A model generated the notes under the pieces. The model searched no databases. It was not told the origin of the DNA and was given only the letters and a program-made list of their open reading frames with translations. A stretch of DNA of 60,000 nt from Cryptomeria japonica (taxonomy: Eukaryota; Streptophyta; Pinopsida; Cupressales; Cupressaceae): contig NC_081410.1 of the NCBI RefSeq assembly GCF_030272615.1, positions 117,437,140 to 117,497,139 of the forward strand, in the 5' to 3' direction. The stretch's first letter is position 1. Each line of letters begins with the position of its first letter. Below, piece by piece: positions 1 to 12,200 of this stretch. The position numbers and the translations under genes were made by a program.

Positions 1-1490
1 GAGGGGCTGGTCAAAGATATTGCTTTACCTAATTGCTCAGCCTAGCTTGTTAATGGTAATTATGTAGATGATTCGTTCCTCACTCTCCTATAAGAGGAGC
101 AAAATATCAAACAAACACTTGAGTGCCTATTTTTTGCAAAGCGTTTGGTTCTTCCATTCAGTGGCATAAGACTCAATGATATAGACAATTGTTCCTGTGT
201 CTTCCTAGCTCAAATCCTATAGTTGAAAATTGATTGGTCATTGAGAAGTTTTTAGATTCCCGAGCATTCCTTTTGCCATCTAGGCTTCACAAGTATCTCT
301 ATGGCAAGCTATTCTTACTAAAATTTAAAAAAAGCTGGCATATTGGACCTTGAAACCCCTCTTTTTGGTAGAGAAATTTCAGGTTTGCTCCAAGATTCTT
401 GTGATCACTCATGTGCATTATTCCTCATGTTGGAATCCTTCTAAAACCTTTTACATGAAGTTGGGAAAACTGCTATGTAATTTTCATTGGGCTTCCTTGG
501 AAAATCACAAGAGATTTCATAGGGTGGCTTGGGAGTTTTGCTATCTCCCTCGAGATTTTAGAGTTTTGGGGCTTTTATTCACCCAACACTAGGGTTTGGG
601 TCTTTGCACTAAGTGGATTATCCATGCCCTTCAAGGTAAAGAAGCTCAGAAAATTCTTATATAGCATTACATTGCCTTTGGCCATCCTTTTGGACGGCCT
701 CCTTGGAAGGGGATTGGGCTTCAAACCCTTCTCACCATGAAATGTGGGGTGTAGATTCAAGAGACTTTTGTGATAAAAAGTATTTGGAGAGCTTGGGATG
801 CCATGAAGCCTTGGGGCTTTTGGAATGGTTTTGGATTATGCGATGGGCTCTCCATCAACCAACAAAATATGTGGTGGTCCCCCATTCACAACACCAAGAC
901 CACCCATTGGCAAGGTTGCCATGGGTGCATGCCTTGAGATTTCATAGGAAAGGGTTTCAAACTATGCTAGACCTCTTCTCGAAAGCCTTAATGAATCTCT
1001 TGACTTGAATGAAGCTAAAGCCAAGTTTCACCTCTCTAATAAGGGTTGTGAAATTTTTGATACAATCATGGAGACAATCCCAATTGGTATGGTTCACAAA
1101 ATTGGTATCAATTCTTCCCAATCCTAGTGGAAAGTTTGGAAGTGAGTTCCAAACACCAACTTTCAAAATTATAGACCTCTGCATGGATATCGTTGGCTCT
1201 CTCCCCACTTGCCCATGGTTCCTATGTCAAATCAACAATGGCATCTAAAATTGTGGTCTCAATTTGGCAATGTAGATTTAATACCATTTGGCTGGTTGTT
1301 TTGGAACCCAAATTGGCCCACTTTGCTTGGTCTATTCTTTTCCAAGGCCTTCTCGTGGGAATTCCAAGTTATTTCATTTGGGTTTTCCAACCCCTTTTGT
1401 GGGTAGTCAAAGTCTTTTAAGGGACCCCCCGGTTTTGTGCCTTTTTGTCTTTGCGGAAGAGGAAGGGGATATGAAGGATCAAGTTGATGA
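1..1490 (+). pseudogene. LINE (non-LTR retrotransposon) ORF2 3' portion, decayed
   Basis: Frame-broken coding sequence resembling the end of the reverse transcriptase and the post-RT region of plant LINEs. Around 365-480 the translation reads FQVCSKILVITHVHYSSCW and then PSK..Y..L.KLL.NFHW, close to the LINE stretch (S)LAGRVQVC.KVL..THVYYSSCW. Around 520-650 it reads AWEFCYLPRDFRVLGL and KWIIHALQGKEA, a typical post-RT pattern. Around 1330-1470 there is a weak match to the terminal zinc-finger-like segment. Several frameshifts and stops interrupt it, and the start lies outside the window. The assignment is from remembered family patterns; a protein search would settle it. Confidence 0.65.
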
Positions 1491-1527
1491 GTGATGGAGT
1501 CTGGAATGTCATCTTGATCTCCAAATG

Positions 1528-1650
1528 CCTTGAAATTTGGCTAAGTCTGGAATTTCTTGACCCTGAAATTTGGCTAAGTTTGGAATTTCCTGACCCTGAA
1601 ATTTGGCTAAGTCTGGAATGTCCTGATCCTGAAATTTGACTAACTCTGAA
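1528..1650. repeat. 33-bp tandem repeat, about 3.7 copies
   Basis: Direct copies of a unit beginning CCTGAAATTTGGCTAAG and ending with TCCTGAC follow one another, with one extra T in the first copy and growing divergence in the last. The array lies between the LINE relic and the LTR-like region. No function is apparent. Confidence 0.85.
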
Positions 1651-1733
1651 AAACTGAGGAATCCTCCAAAAACTAGAATTTGCAATATAACTCCTGGAGG
1701 GCCGAAACCACTCTCAAACATCCTGAAAGTATA

Positions 1734-1796
1734 TATGGAATATAACTTAAAGTATAAGAAGGAAATGTCACTTATACTTAAATGTTATATTCCATA
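1734..1796. repeat. Long imperfect inverted repeat (hairpin)
   Basis: The left arm 1734-1758 (TATGGAATATAAC...TATAAG) and the right arm 1771-1796 are reverse complements apart from about one mismatch and one extra base, around a 12-base loop. It would form a stem of about 25 bp. It sits just before the TCCGAAATT array. Confidence 0.85.
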
Positions 1797-1939
1797 AAAT
1801 GATCCTTCAACGAGATCTGGACAAACTCGTCCAAGTGCCCAAGCTCGCACTTCTTGAAAAAAACGACTAAAATCGCTAAAATGCCCAATTTCGGACCCAG
1901 AAGCAAAAATTGCAAAATGTTTAAAAGTCTCAAAAAGCC

Positions 1940-3130
1940 TCCAGAGGTCCGAAAATCACTTAAGTCCTCCAATTTCGAACCCTGGGGCTAAAATGCAAAA
2001 AAGTGAAAAAGTTGACAAAACTGGCTGGAGGTCCGAAATTCACTTAACTTGCCAAAAGTGCTTTTAGGTCCGAATTTCACTTAAACGCCCAATTTTGGAC
2101 CCTGGCTCCGAAATTTGAAAGTTTGTTATAAATTTGCAAAAAGACCCCAGAGGTCCGAAAATCACTTAAAATCCCCAATTTCGGACCATGGGGCAAAAAG
2201 TTGAAAAAGTAAAAAACTTGCCAAAAGGTGGTTTAGGTCCGAAAATATTCCCAGTTCGCCCAAAACGCTTGAAAACTCCGAAATTCCAAAAACGCCTAAG
2301 GACCCGAAATTCGTAGAATTTGCAAGAAAGGGTAAAGGGTCCGAGGTTTTTTTTTTTTTGCAAAAGTGTTAGATGGTCCGAAAATGCCTTTGGGCACCAA
2401 AACGTTAAAACCTCCGAATTTGCAAAAACGTTAAAACCTCCAAAAATCTGAACTTCACTTTAAAATTCGCAAAAACGTTGAATGGTCCGAAATTCTGGAC
2501 AAGTTGTAAAAAGCGCCTTAAGCTCCGAATTTGGCATTAAAAATCGTGAAATTTGCAAACGCGTTTATAGATCCGAAGTTTTACAAAGGGCATTTAGGTC
2601 CGAAATTTCTACAGGTTACAAAAAAACGCTAAATGCTCCGAAATTTGCAAAACAGGCCAGAAGGTCCGAAAATGATAAAGCGTTTAAATTCATTCAAAAC
2701 ACTCCGCAATTTGCAAAAGGTGAAATAGCTCCGAAATTTCAAAATATATATCAAACTTGCAAAAAACGCATTTAGCTCCGAAATTTATAAAAATGCTGAA
2801 TAGTCCGAAATTCTGGGCAAATTGCCAAAACCCCTCCAAGGTTCGAAATTGGCCATAGTGCCCAGAATCGCGACGCATAGGTCCAAATATAAGGAATGCG
2901 AAATTGATAGATCCCCATTCTTCCGAAGAACACAGCGCAGAAAGTTTATTGGACAAAGCGCGAAAACGCAGAGTTCATAATTTGGAAGATGGAGACGTAA
3001 AGTTTAAAGTCTGCAAAAGGGCTCTCCATTCTCCGAAATTCACCAGAAAAGGCATGAGAGTTAGAGTTTTAAAATTTGCAGAAGCTCTTCAAACCTCTAG
3101 AGTCGCGCTATAAGAAGTTTTCAAAACGCC
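1940..3130. repeat. Degenerate TCCGAAATT repeat array
   Basis: The motif GGTCCGAAATT (with variants CTCCGAAATT and GTCCGAAAAT) recurs roughly every 40-60 bases for over 1 kb, separated by AT-rich spacers that often contain TTGCAAAA or CACTTAAA. Short ORFs across it are products of the repeat. It is probably an internal, decayed minisatellite of the LTR-like element. Confidence 0.75.
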
Positions 3131-3851
3131 CAAGACTCCAAAGGTAAAACACGCAGAAGTAAATCGCCCAAACACCATCAAGACCAAGGATCAGATTTCA
3201 CGTTCGAAGAGAAAGGAGAAGCATTGTCAAGATACATCTCACAAAGAGCTTCTCAAGCTAGACGTCGTAATTAGATTTAATATTTGTTAAATTAATTAAT
3301 TAATTTTTCAAATTAATTTAATGAAGTGAAATTGGTTGATTGATCGCAGGACGTCATTAAAGAACCAGGAGAAAGCCTCAAACGCAAATCAAGGAAGGAT
3401 CGTAATCCAAAGCCAGGCGCCAAAGATTGGAAAAGAAAAGATGGGGGAGCGCGAGAACAACCAAGCATTGGGAACCGTGCCACTGAACAAAGATGAAGTC
3501 CACCACCGAGACCAAAGACCAAAGAACACTGAATGCTGCAAAGTTTATGCCTTCTTGAGAAAAAGCACACAGATGGATTTAAGTCCAGAAATTCAGTTTT
3601 AAAACTGAAACTACTTTATTGTAAATTGCCTATGGGTCCCGTGCAAGATATTTTTGTGGATAACTATTCCCAACCACCGAAAAGATTGGGTAGACCTGAA
3701 TTAAAGCCAAATAGTGGCAAGTAGTTGAGATAGTTGCTGGTTGGATAACTGAGAATTAATTCGGCATGGGTTCAAGCTGCCAGCTTCTGGAAGGCAGATC
3801 AGGGCCCTTGGATGTAGTCCATCCTAGCCTTCGATTCAAAATTGTAATATC

Positions 3852-3859
3852 TATAAAAG
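3852..3859 (+). promoter_or_regulatory. TATA box of LTR-like copy 1
   Basis: TATAAAAG inside a block that is conserved in the copy near the window end (59743-59750), followed about 20-30 bases later by AAAGGGTTAGAT. Conservation of the whole block between two diverged copies supports a core promoter of the element. Confidence 0.5.
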
Positions 3860-3885
3860 GCAGAGGCCTTTCTTTTGTAAAGGGT

Positions 3886-3955
3886 TAGATGGTTAGATGG
3901 TTAGATAGTTAGATTTTAGAGTTAGAATAGGTTAGATCTTAGCAGTAGCATAGAG
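3886..3955. repeat. GTTAGAT short tandem repeat
   Basis: About seven copies of GGTTAGAT or close variants, in an array just downstream of the TATA box. A similar but differently sized GTTAGA run occurs at 59775-59850, so it belongs to the element family. Confidence 0.7.
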
Positions 3956-4059
3956 ATGCTGCAAAAATTGTTGTAATAGGCAGATGAGATCAATATATAA
4001 ACATTGATTTGGTGTTTATTGTCTTGTTTTCATCCTGTTTGCATGGTTTCTTTTAGTAT

Positions 4060-5280
4060 TTTAGATAGATCTGTCTATTTTGGGTGTGCAGGTATTTGAT
4101 AGATTCAGGCTCATACCACTGAGGATATACTGATTGTGTATCCTTTTGTGTGGTTAACCTGAGCCTTTGATTGTGCTTAGTTCAATTGCAGATGTCCATC
4201 TAAGCTGCACCAGAATTGGGTGTTTAGCCGTGTGTCTCCAGTCTGAAAATCTTCCAAGTCCCTTTGAAGATTGCACCGTTCCTGCAAGGTTGTGAGCTAT
4301 TCTGGCCAAGTAGGAATTGGTTATGTTGAATCCGTCTACCCACATACCCGTGTTGTTAGTTTTAGATCTCCTAACCCTTTCCTTTTGCTCTTTATTGCGT
4401 AATTCGAGAATCACAACAGATTAGCTTGTTGCAAATCGTAAGTCCCCTTGTGTTTCCAGCATAAACACATCAAGCCACTGAGAGATCCCGCAGTCAAGAC
4501 CTGACAAAAGAAACCTTGAGGTTGTCTCCTTTGATCAAACTTAGAAAACAACATTAGAGACTTCCTTATCTCAAGAGAGAGTAGGATAATCAGTTGGCTA
4601 TTCTATTCTGCGTTGGCCGTATGGAGTTTGCAGCAATGTGACTTCAGACATGTCAACATGTCCCACAACATAGAATTTGGGACCTGCATCCATGACTTCT
4701 TCAAGCCATTCAAATCAAAAAGCATTTCATGGCATATGGTTCTTTTAGGTTATTTGGCTTCACATCCCTCACAAATTGAAGTAGATCTAGGATGTTTTTT
4801 GGGTGGAGATTCTCTTCAGCATTGGAAAGATAAATAATTCAGCTATTTTTGTCAATTATTATGTAGATTGACATGTTTTTCTTTTTTTTAGCTTAGCTAT
4901 GATTTGTTCTAATGTCTTAGCTATGATTTGTTCTAATGTCTTATTGCAAATTCAAATGCAAGATAAAGTTGCACTTGAGGTAGCCAACTTATAGGTGCTC
5001 CTTGACCACTGGGACAATGCCACCTGTACAGTGATCAATGTTCCTTTGTCTCTCTCTTCTTCTCAGGGCTACTTGCCTCCTCACGAATATCAGTGTGGAA
5101 GGAATCTTTTTGCTCAAGGTAATTAGGAGACACTCCTAGGCTTCTCCCCCTGCTACAAGAAGGGACCATGGTCAACAAGATTGATTGTGGCCTGCTCATT
5201 GACACTCCACCTCGCCGTCCCCAGTGGGAGGAACCTATGGGTGGCCTACTAGTGGTGCTTCCAACTAGTTTGACTCTAGC
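4060..5280. other. No confident gene
   Basis: The stretch continues from the LTR-like element into AT-rich DNA. A 74-codon + strand ORF at 4613-4837 and an 85-codon minus ORF at 5035-5292 have no features that I recognise. A 25-base repeat around 4885-4940 (CTTAGCTATGATTTGTTCT twice) is visible. Confidence 0.5.
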
Positions 5281-5468
5281 AAGTTTTCTCAATTGGCTCT
5301 TCCCTTTTTGCTAGCTTGTGCTATTGAAGAAGAAGAAGACAAAGCTAAAGAAAAGGACGATGATGGATGGGACCCTCTTGTTGATCCTCTGGACCCTACC
5401 GATATATGGGGAAAGACAAATGATTGCGATCCTCCTCCTCCCCCCTTTGCTTCTGCATTAGCTGCCTA
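5281..5468 (+). pseudogene. Acidic, proline-ended coding-like tail, unknown
   Basis: An open frame, closed upstream by a TAG at 5266, runs to TAA at 5466-5468. It contains AIEEEEDKAKEKDDDGWDP, then repeated DP motifs and a proline run before an alanine-rich end. Composition is unlike the AT-rich surroundings and resembles a real C-terminus. Upstream, coding-like text lies in another frame, which suggests a frameshift. I do not recognise the family. It may be a last exon or a transposon protein fragment. Confidence 0.3.
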
Positions 5469-5469
5469 A

Positions 5470-6218
5470 CAGCTTTGTATTTGTTTTTATGTTTTATGCT
5501 CCAGGCTTTACCCCATATGAACTCTAGGGGTGTGATTTTATATTCACCCGCGATTTTTAGGAATGTGTAGTATTTACTATTATTTTATAAATGATAATCT
5601 AGACACTTATTCATAAAAAAAATTATATATGTTTTATGTAGATTAATTTCTCAGATAGCTGGCAAGTTCAGCTGTAAATTATGAAAGACAGCCAAGCGAA
5701 GACTTGATTTTTTTTATATGTCAGAGATCACAATTTTCTAAATTCTTTCTTTTCTTTTGGAAATATTGCAATGGGTTGAATACTTTTTATATCCTAGCAT
5801 CAATAGGGCTTCATTGTAATTTTGGATCTAGAGCTGATTTTTTTGTCATCCTCCCTGAGAAACTGACTGTGTATGTCATCAACAAATTTTCTTGCAGCTA
5901 ATGGTGTTGTTCGTGTAGGGTCATTATATTAAATTTAGTGTTAACCCCTGAAAAGTCTTAGTTGGAAGGACTTTAGTTGTCTGGACTAGCATAAGATAAG
6001 TGATAATTATGAAGTATTTCCTATCCAACTAACTGGCAAACAGAAAAATGTTGGGAGTCTGAATGCAGACTAAGCAAGTTTTCGGTAGTTATAAATTAGT
6101 TAATCATATTACTTAAACGTGGTTGAAATGGGTTTTTGTTATTAAGAAGACTTTTTGTTGCTTCATATGCTCTTTAATTGATAAAATACTGTTTTTTGGG
6201 TTTATTTGATCTCTGCAG
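5470..6218. other. Region upstream of the histidine phosphatase gene
   Basis: AT-rich, with no ORF of note. The bases CTCTGCAG just before the first ATG look like a splice acceptor, so an untranslated first exon may lie upstream. I cannot locate that exon or a promoter with confidence. Confidence 0.35.
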
Positions 6219-6220
6219 AT

Positions 6221-6280
6221 ATGTCTAAAGCTCCAGATTGCAGCTTATACCCTTTGCACCGCTGCAAAATTCTGCACATG
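6221..6280 (+). CDS. Exon 1 of the histidine phosphatase gene
   Basis: Begins at ATG 6221 (MSKAPDCSLYPLHRCK...) and ends before GTATTTTG at 6281, phase 0. The start was chosen because LYPLHRCK is the conserved N-terminus of the family a few residues after Met. The acceptor-like CTCTGCAG ending at 6218 suggests that the exon is spliced to a 5' untranslated exon. Confidence 0.8.
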
Positions 6281-9200
6281 GTATTTTGTATGCTGTTAAG
6301 TCGTTTTTTTGGCTCTTTAAAATTTAAACTATAATATATGTTCAAATTTTGATGTGCCCTTCTTCTCACGAGTTTGATTAGGTGAGTGAAAACTCAACAT
6401 TTATGATCTGGTTTGTCGGTACTGATAGGGATTCGTGTGCTTTAATATATGTTCAGGTAAGGCATGCACAGGGCTATCACAATGTAGCTGGAGAAAAAGA
6501 CCATAAAGCATACTTGTCCTATGAATTTGTCGATGCAAGCCTCACTCCTTTGGGATGGCAGCAGGTATATGTGTGTTCTCTAGTGGCTTCAGAAGTTTTT
6601 AATCTATAATGTGTGAATGGCCTTTATAAATAATTTGCAGATTTAAGAGACCTTAGGAATCAAAATGTGAGTGCAAGGGAGACATACTTTCTAATATTAT
6701 ATAGAGGCAGGTAGCAAACTTATATTTTACATTGTAGATTTTAGTTGGGCACAAGAATATACATTCTGTTTCTTAGTTATATTTTAGTGTAGTTCTAAGA
6801 TGGGGAGATACATATGTAGATTATACACAGCTGATTTTTGTGTTTATTTTTAATGTGGCATACACGTCTGGTGCAAAACAATAGGAATTGTATCGTCTCT
6901 ATCTTATTAAGCTCTTGTCATTTGTGAACAGTATGGTACATATATAGAGCATGCAATAAGCAATTTTACTGCTCTATAATAACTTCTGTCAGCAGGGCTA
7001 ACCCTCTTTCTATTACTTCCACTGATATTAATCTCAATACTTTTGAGGAGGAAATCCGTTTGTTAGCATATGGAGCTTTTCTGGAAGTGTAAACTGTAAA
7101 GCATTGGTGTGCATGACATATTGTAATTTGTAACAAAACTATCTAAATTAACATATTCAAAACAGGTTGACAATCTTCGTAGGCATGTTACTAATAGCGG
7201 GATTGCATCTGGGATTGAGTTGGTTGTGACTTCTCCTTTGACAAGGTATTGACATGATTGGCATGCTTATCTCTATGTATTTTTGATTAAATCTAATGTC
7301 GAATTGAAATGGATGAAACCAAGAATAGATGCTTTCTCGTGATAGGGAAATAAAAGTTTCATTAGGCATACAATTATGTGGGCCACAAAATGAAAAAATG
7401 TCTGTGCTCTCAATCATCATGTAAGGCCAAGTACATTTTTTTTACCTGGAACATTAATCTTAAACAACACATGGTACATTAAGTGGAATTTCGTTACAGG
7501 ACTATGCAAACTGCAGTAGGTGTTTTTGGTAGTGGAAGCTATATAGATGCTGATTTATCTCCTCCATTAATGGTTGCTGGTGGTGGCAAGAGTGATCATA
7601 ATGCAATTTCAAGTTCAAACTGTCCACCTTTTGTAGCTGTGGAATATTGTCGAGAAATGATGGTAAGTATATGATATATTACAAGTTTTCTTTATAGTTG
7701 TAGTAGTATTATGTGTTACTCTCTATCCTTGTATTGTTCTGTTGGGAATGTTCTAGTGCTTTGTGAAGTTTACTATATTGTGTAGGTCTATTACATGTTA
7801 TTTTTTTCTTGTATTGCTGTATGTGGAACATTCTAACAATGTACCAAAACCTCTCACCTTACCAATTATAAACAATACCAGGGATGAATTATGAAAATCT
7901 AGAACTAGCATATTCTGCTACCTGAGAAATAGTCCAGTTTAATTTCCAGTGCCTAGAAGGATTTCAAATTGCTAAGTATTTTCTAAATTATGCTTCCTAG
8001 AAATATATTTCCTCTCAATTTTAGGTACGAATTTTTGTTCATCCCTTTAAGTTTTCAGTTCCGCTATCTCAATTAGAAAAATATCTTTTGATGTTGACGG
8101 TCAAAGTTAGTTTATGTAAATAAGGCCAGAAGTAGTTCATTATATTGTTGTGGAGGGGAGTGGTCACCATTCCCTGTAAGACATTACTGCTGCGCTTACT
8201 TATTGCTGTTACATCCAGGTCACACTTTTCTTGACTATTTTGTCCAGACACCAAATTGAAGATTGTGAATGTACCTAACATAATATGCCTTAATGTCAAC
8301 TTTTGCAAACAAACCAATTTTACAAAGATTAACTTTTATACATATACCTCTCTGACACTGCACCATGTGGAGTATGGTTTCCTGCTTCACCATGTTGTGA
8401 TTGCTATTTTACTCTCTGTTGATTGCATGGTCCTTTCTCATTTTCCCGACAGCTTGATGCACTTATTGAGTTTTGTAATCTTTATCAGCTTGTGGTCAAC
8501 CTTAATAAAACTAAGGTCATGGTCTTTAAAACCACCAAGGATTCTCTTTCTAGGTTTCCTTTCTTCTACAAAGGGAGCTATGTGGAGATAATGACTAATT
8601 ATATTTATTTAGTTCAGTTTACAGGTCCTCCTTTCTCCTTTTGACCCGCCTCTCAGTCTCATCTTTGCAGGTGATATGCCTTGCTTCTTGTTCTTGACCA
8701 ACAATTCTTTTAGGTACATTTCTAAGCTACCCTTTGAAAATGTGCCTTTTCAATCCAATGATTTAGCTTCCAACATTGTATGTTAACATTTGCAAAGTGC
8801 AATTTATAAACTAATTTCACAAAGATAAACTTTTTTAAACATATCTCTCTTAGATAGTGCACCCATGTGGAGTATGGTTGCTTGCTTCACCATGTTGTGA
8901 TTGCTATTTCTCTCTTTGTTGTTGCCGTCGCCCTTTATCATTTCTCCACAACTTGATTCACTTTTTGAGTTTTGTATTTTTTTTCAACGTGTGGTCAACC
9001 TTAATAAAACTAAGGTTCTCTTTCTAGTTCATTTTTTGTAGAAAGGGGAGCCATGTGGAGATAATGACTAATTATATTTATTTAGGAGTTCAGTTTACAG
9101 GTCCTCTCTCCTTTTGACCTGCCTATCAGTCTCGTTTTTGCAAGGGATATGCTTCACTCTTTGTTCTTGGGCACCAATGCTTTTAGGTACATTTCCAAGA

Positions 9201-12200
9201 CACCGTTTGAAAAATATGCCTTTTCAATGCAATGAATTAGCCTCCAGTAGTGTATGGTTTTGAAGTTTGGGGCCCTAGCTTGGGTTCTTGCGATTGTGTA
9301 CTATTCTGGTCAAATTTTTAAAACCAAAATACTTCAATTTTCACAAGTTATGGTGCATGGGCATTTTGACAAGTAGTTTGCATTCCAGTTATTTTGGGGT
9401 TTGTTTGGACTTGTTTCGAGAGATATTACAAATAATTGTCATACCATCAACTTTAAATATTGCTAACAATTTTATTCATACAAAAGTATTGCATAATATA
9501 ACCAATTGACAATTTTGTTATAATTTTGTGCATAGTTCACAAACTCAGATTCGGAAATTACTCTGCAAGACCAAAATTTTTGACTCAGAAAAAACTAGGC
9601 AAATTACTCGACAAAAACTCAGCAACTTAGAAAGTACTAAAAACTAAAATTTCTTACAGAATTTATTTTTTTGCAAAATTCAATTACAAAATGTATTAAA
9701 TTAAAAATTGACATCTTGAAAGAAAAAATGCATGGTTTCATGGCAAAAATATGTGAAAAATGCATTTTAACTAGCATTTTATCCATGTTGGCATTTCTAT
9801 CCACGTTTTTCATGCGTCTGTAAAAACTTGCAACTTAAACATGTAAAAATTTGCCTAGTAAACAAACAGAGTACTTGGCAACTCATAGAGTACTCACAGA
9901 GTTTGCAAACTATGCTTCTGTATATTGCTGTTATAAAAATGATATACTCAGAAATTTCTTACAGCAGTAGTACGCTTGATAAATCAACAATAATTACGAG
10001 TCAAAATTGCTGATCTGTATTGCTGAATAGTCAAACACCAATGAGTAACTCTTCATTTTCCCTTCAGCTGAGTAGCCTTCTCCACACTAGTACAACAGCC
10101 TTAGAAAGTAACGCCTCCTTAGAATATGTAGCAGCTAGTTTCAAAAAGCCTTGGGAATGCTATGTTGACTCTAGGAAAAAGTATTTTAAGCCCCCAAAGT
10201 ATGAATCGACTCCTCCATCCTTGCTCCAAATGGTAAGACCCTCTTGGGGAGCCTTAGTGGGTTACGATTGGGGGTAGTCCAGCACAAATAAATATACCTT
10301 TTCTCTTTCTTTTCTTCACAGCACACAGAGCACATTACCTCTATTTCTTCTGCACTCGCACACACAACACATACAAATTTATTATTCTTTCCTAATCACA
10401 TCTTTCTATATGATCATTTGTTGCCTTAACTATCTCAAAGCCAAATGTCAATCGACCATTAATTTGACTAAGAAGAAATCTTCCATCTTGAAGCCAAATA
10501 CCTAATAGGGTTTTCGTTCTAGGGTTCGAAGTTGAACTTGTAATCCAAACTTCGCAAATGAGAGAAATAAAATGACCAAGCTATGAAAATGAGTTCCTTC
10601 ATTCCTTTTTTATAGATTTCAAGGGAACTTTCAAGAAGTTATATTTTAAATTCACCTTTTTTAAATAATAGCCCTTTAGGCCCATAAAAAGTGACTTTAT
10701 ATTATTTTTGCGTTTTTACTTATGCACTTCATCAAAATTAATCAAATACAAGTCACCTGCAATATTTATTTAAAACAACTTAATTAATTAATCAAATTAT
10801 TTCTTTTTTAATTCTTCGAATTAGCATACGAGAATAAAATAGGCAAATGGAACTTCCTTGAAAGCTTAAGTTGAAGAAGGGGACATTACAATCCTCCCTC
10901 CTTGAAATTGCTTGTCCTCAAGCAATAGTAGAATTGGGTGCGGAAGAATCTGCTCTCCTTCCCAAGTGGCATCTTTTGCAAGCAAATCCTGCCATCTAAG
11001 TACTCTAGAATACTCCTACTCCAAAGCCTCCCTAACGTTAATAATGGTTTTCAAAATTAGAACCAGTTTGCCCTCATCCAATGGTAGTAAATATGCAGAG
11101 GGTGTCATGTGCTGCCCCGTGTAATGCCCCCTTATGTAAATTCTATGCAATAAGGGATTGTCAACACACAAAATCAATTGCAAGAGACTTCTTTCCAATG
11201 AAAGATTCCAAAAAAGTAACTGATACCACTTAGTATAAAAATAATATATAAGGATTTGCTTATGAATGTTTATCCTTAGGATTTACAATTGCTACCACTT
11301 ATAATATGATGATATAATACTCATCAATAGAGTATCACTGCTATCTCTGATATATCGATGGGATTTATGCAAGCTGATCTTGCCTATATATATCTGATCT
11401 GCACTTCTGCTATAACAATATAAAGTGTGCAATCAATATTGCTGATAGCTGTCTCTGATATGGCACTAAGGAATAGGCTAGAGTCTGCTTCTATCGCTTA
11501 TAGTGATGATATATCTTGCTATTCCTGATCCATCTTTATAAATATGCAAATGTCTTCCACCATCGCTTACAGCGATGATATTGCTGTGTCTGGTCTGAAC
11601 TTTATAAATGTGCAATGAATGGGCTGTTCCTGATAGCAATCTTGGATTATATGCCAAAAGGCAATTGCTCTAATAGAGTGATCCAAACTGGATATAAGAA
11701 ACATGTTGACGGGAATAATCATTATGTTATGTTGGTATATTATGTTTATGTTGTCGTCGGTAATAATGAGTTACGGCGGTCAGTTAGTTAGCCGACGGGT
11801 AGGTAGTTGGAGTCGCGACGGTTGTGTCGCACCCCTTCGGCTGTCATATATTGTACCACCTCCGGGTGTTGGAGGACATGTAATGTTGACGACAGATTAT
11901 AATATGAACATCTTTTGACATTAATGGCAAGCTTATTCTGGTACTTCTTTTGTATTTGCATTATGCATTGCTGTTTGATTTCTGTATTCTTCCTGTTTAC
12001 CCAGTGAGGTAAACATTTGGCGCCGTTGCCGAAATTATTTCGGGAGGGACGGGAATATACTACATGGCACAGGGATAATGGGACAACCATTGCCCGAGGG
12101 GACGAGTAGTAACCCTGACGAGGATCACCAAGAACTGTTCGAAGGAGAACGAGCACTCACAAAAGATTTCTCTTGCATCCTTCAGGCGGCCATCGAAACA

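Larger units (their letters stand above)
1690..4060 (+). mobile_element. LTR-like retrotransposon sequence, copy 1
   Basis: The segment 3240-4060 matches 59150-59960 in the same orientation and order: an AATATTTGTTAAA tract, a GAAGTCCACC block, the GGAAGGCAGATCA block, TATAAAAGGC, AAAGGGTTAGAT and ATCAATATAT. Before that lie degenerate short repeats, as also in the second copy. A TATA box followed by a polyadenylation-like AT-rich tract suits the U3-R-U5 layout of an LTR. No flanking coding region or clean TG...CA ends were found, so it may be a solo or truncated LTR. The boundaries are approximate. Confidence 0.5.

Noticed and set aside
4613-4837. 74-codon + strand ORF upstream of the phosphatase gene
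   Set aside because: No conserved feature; does not join in phase to exon 1 and lacks signs of being an upstream coding exon.
8256-8591. 111-codon + strand ORF
   Set aside because: It is a shadow frame over the LINE relic; the LINE-like text lies in the overlapping frame at 8423-8644.
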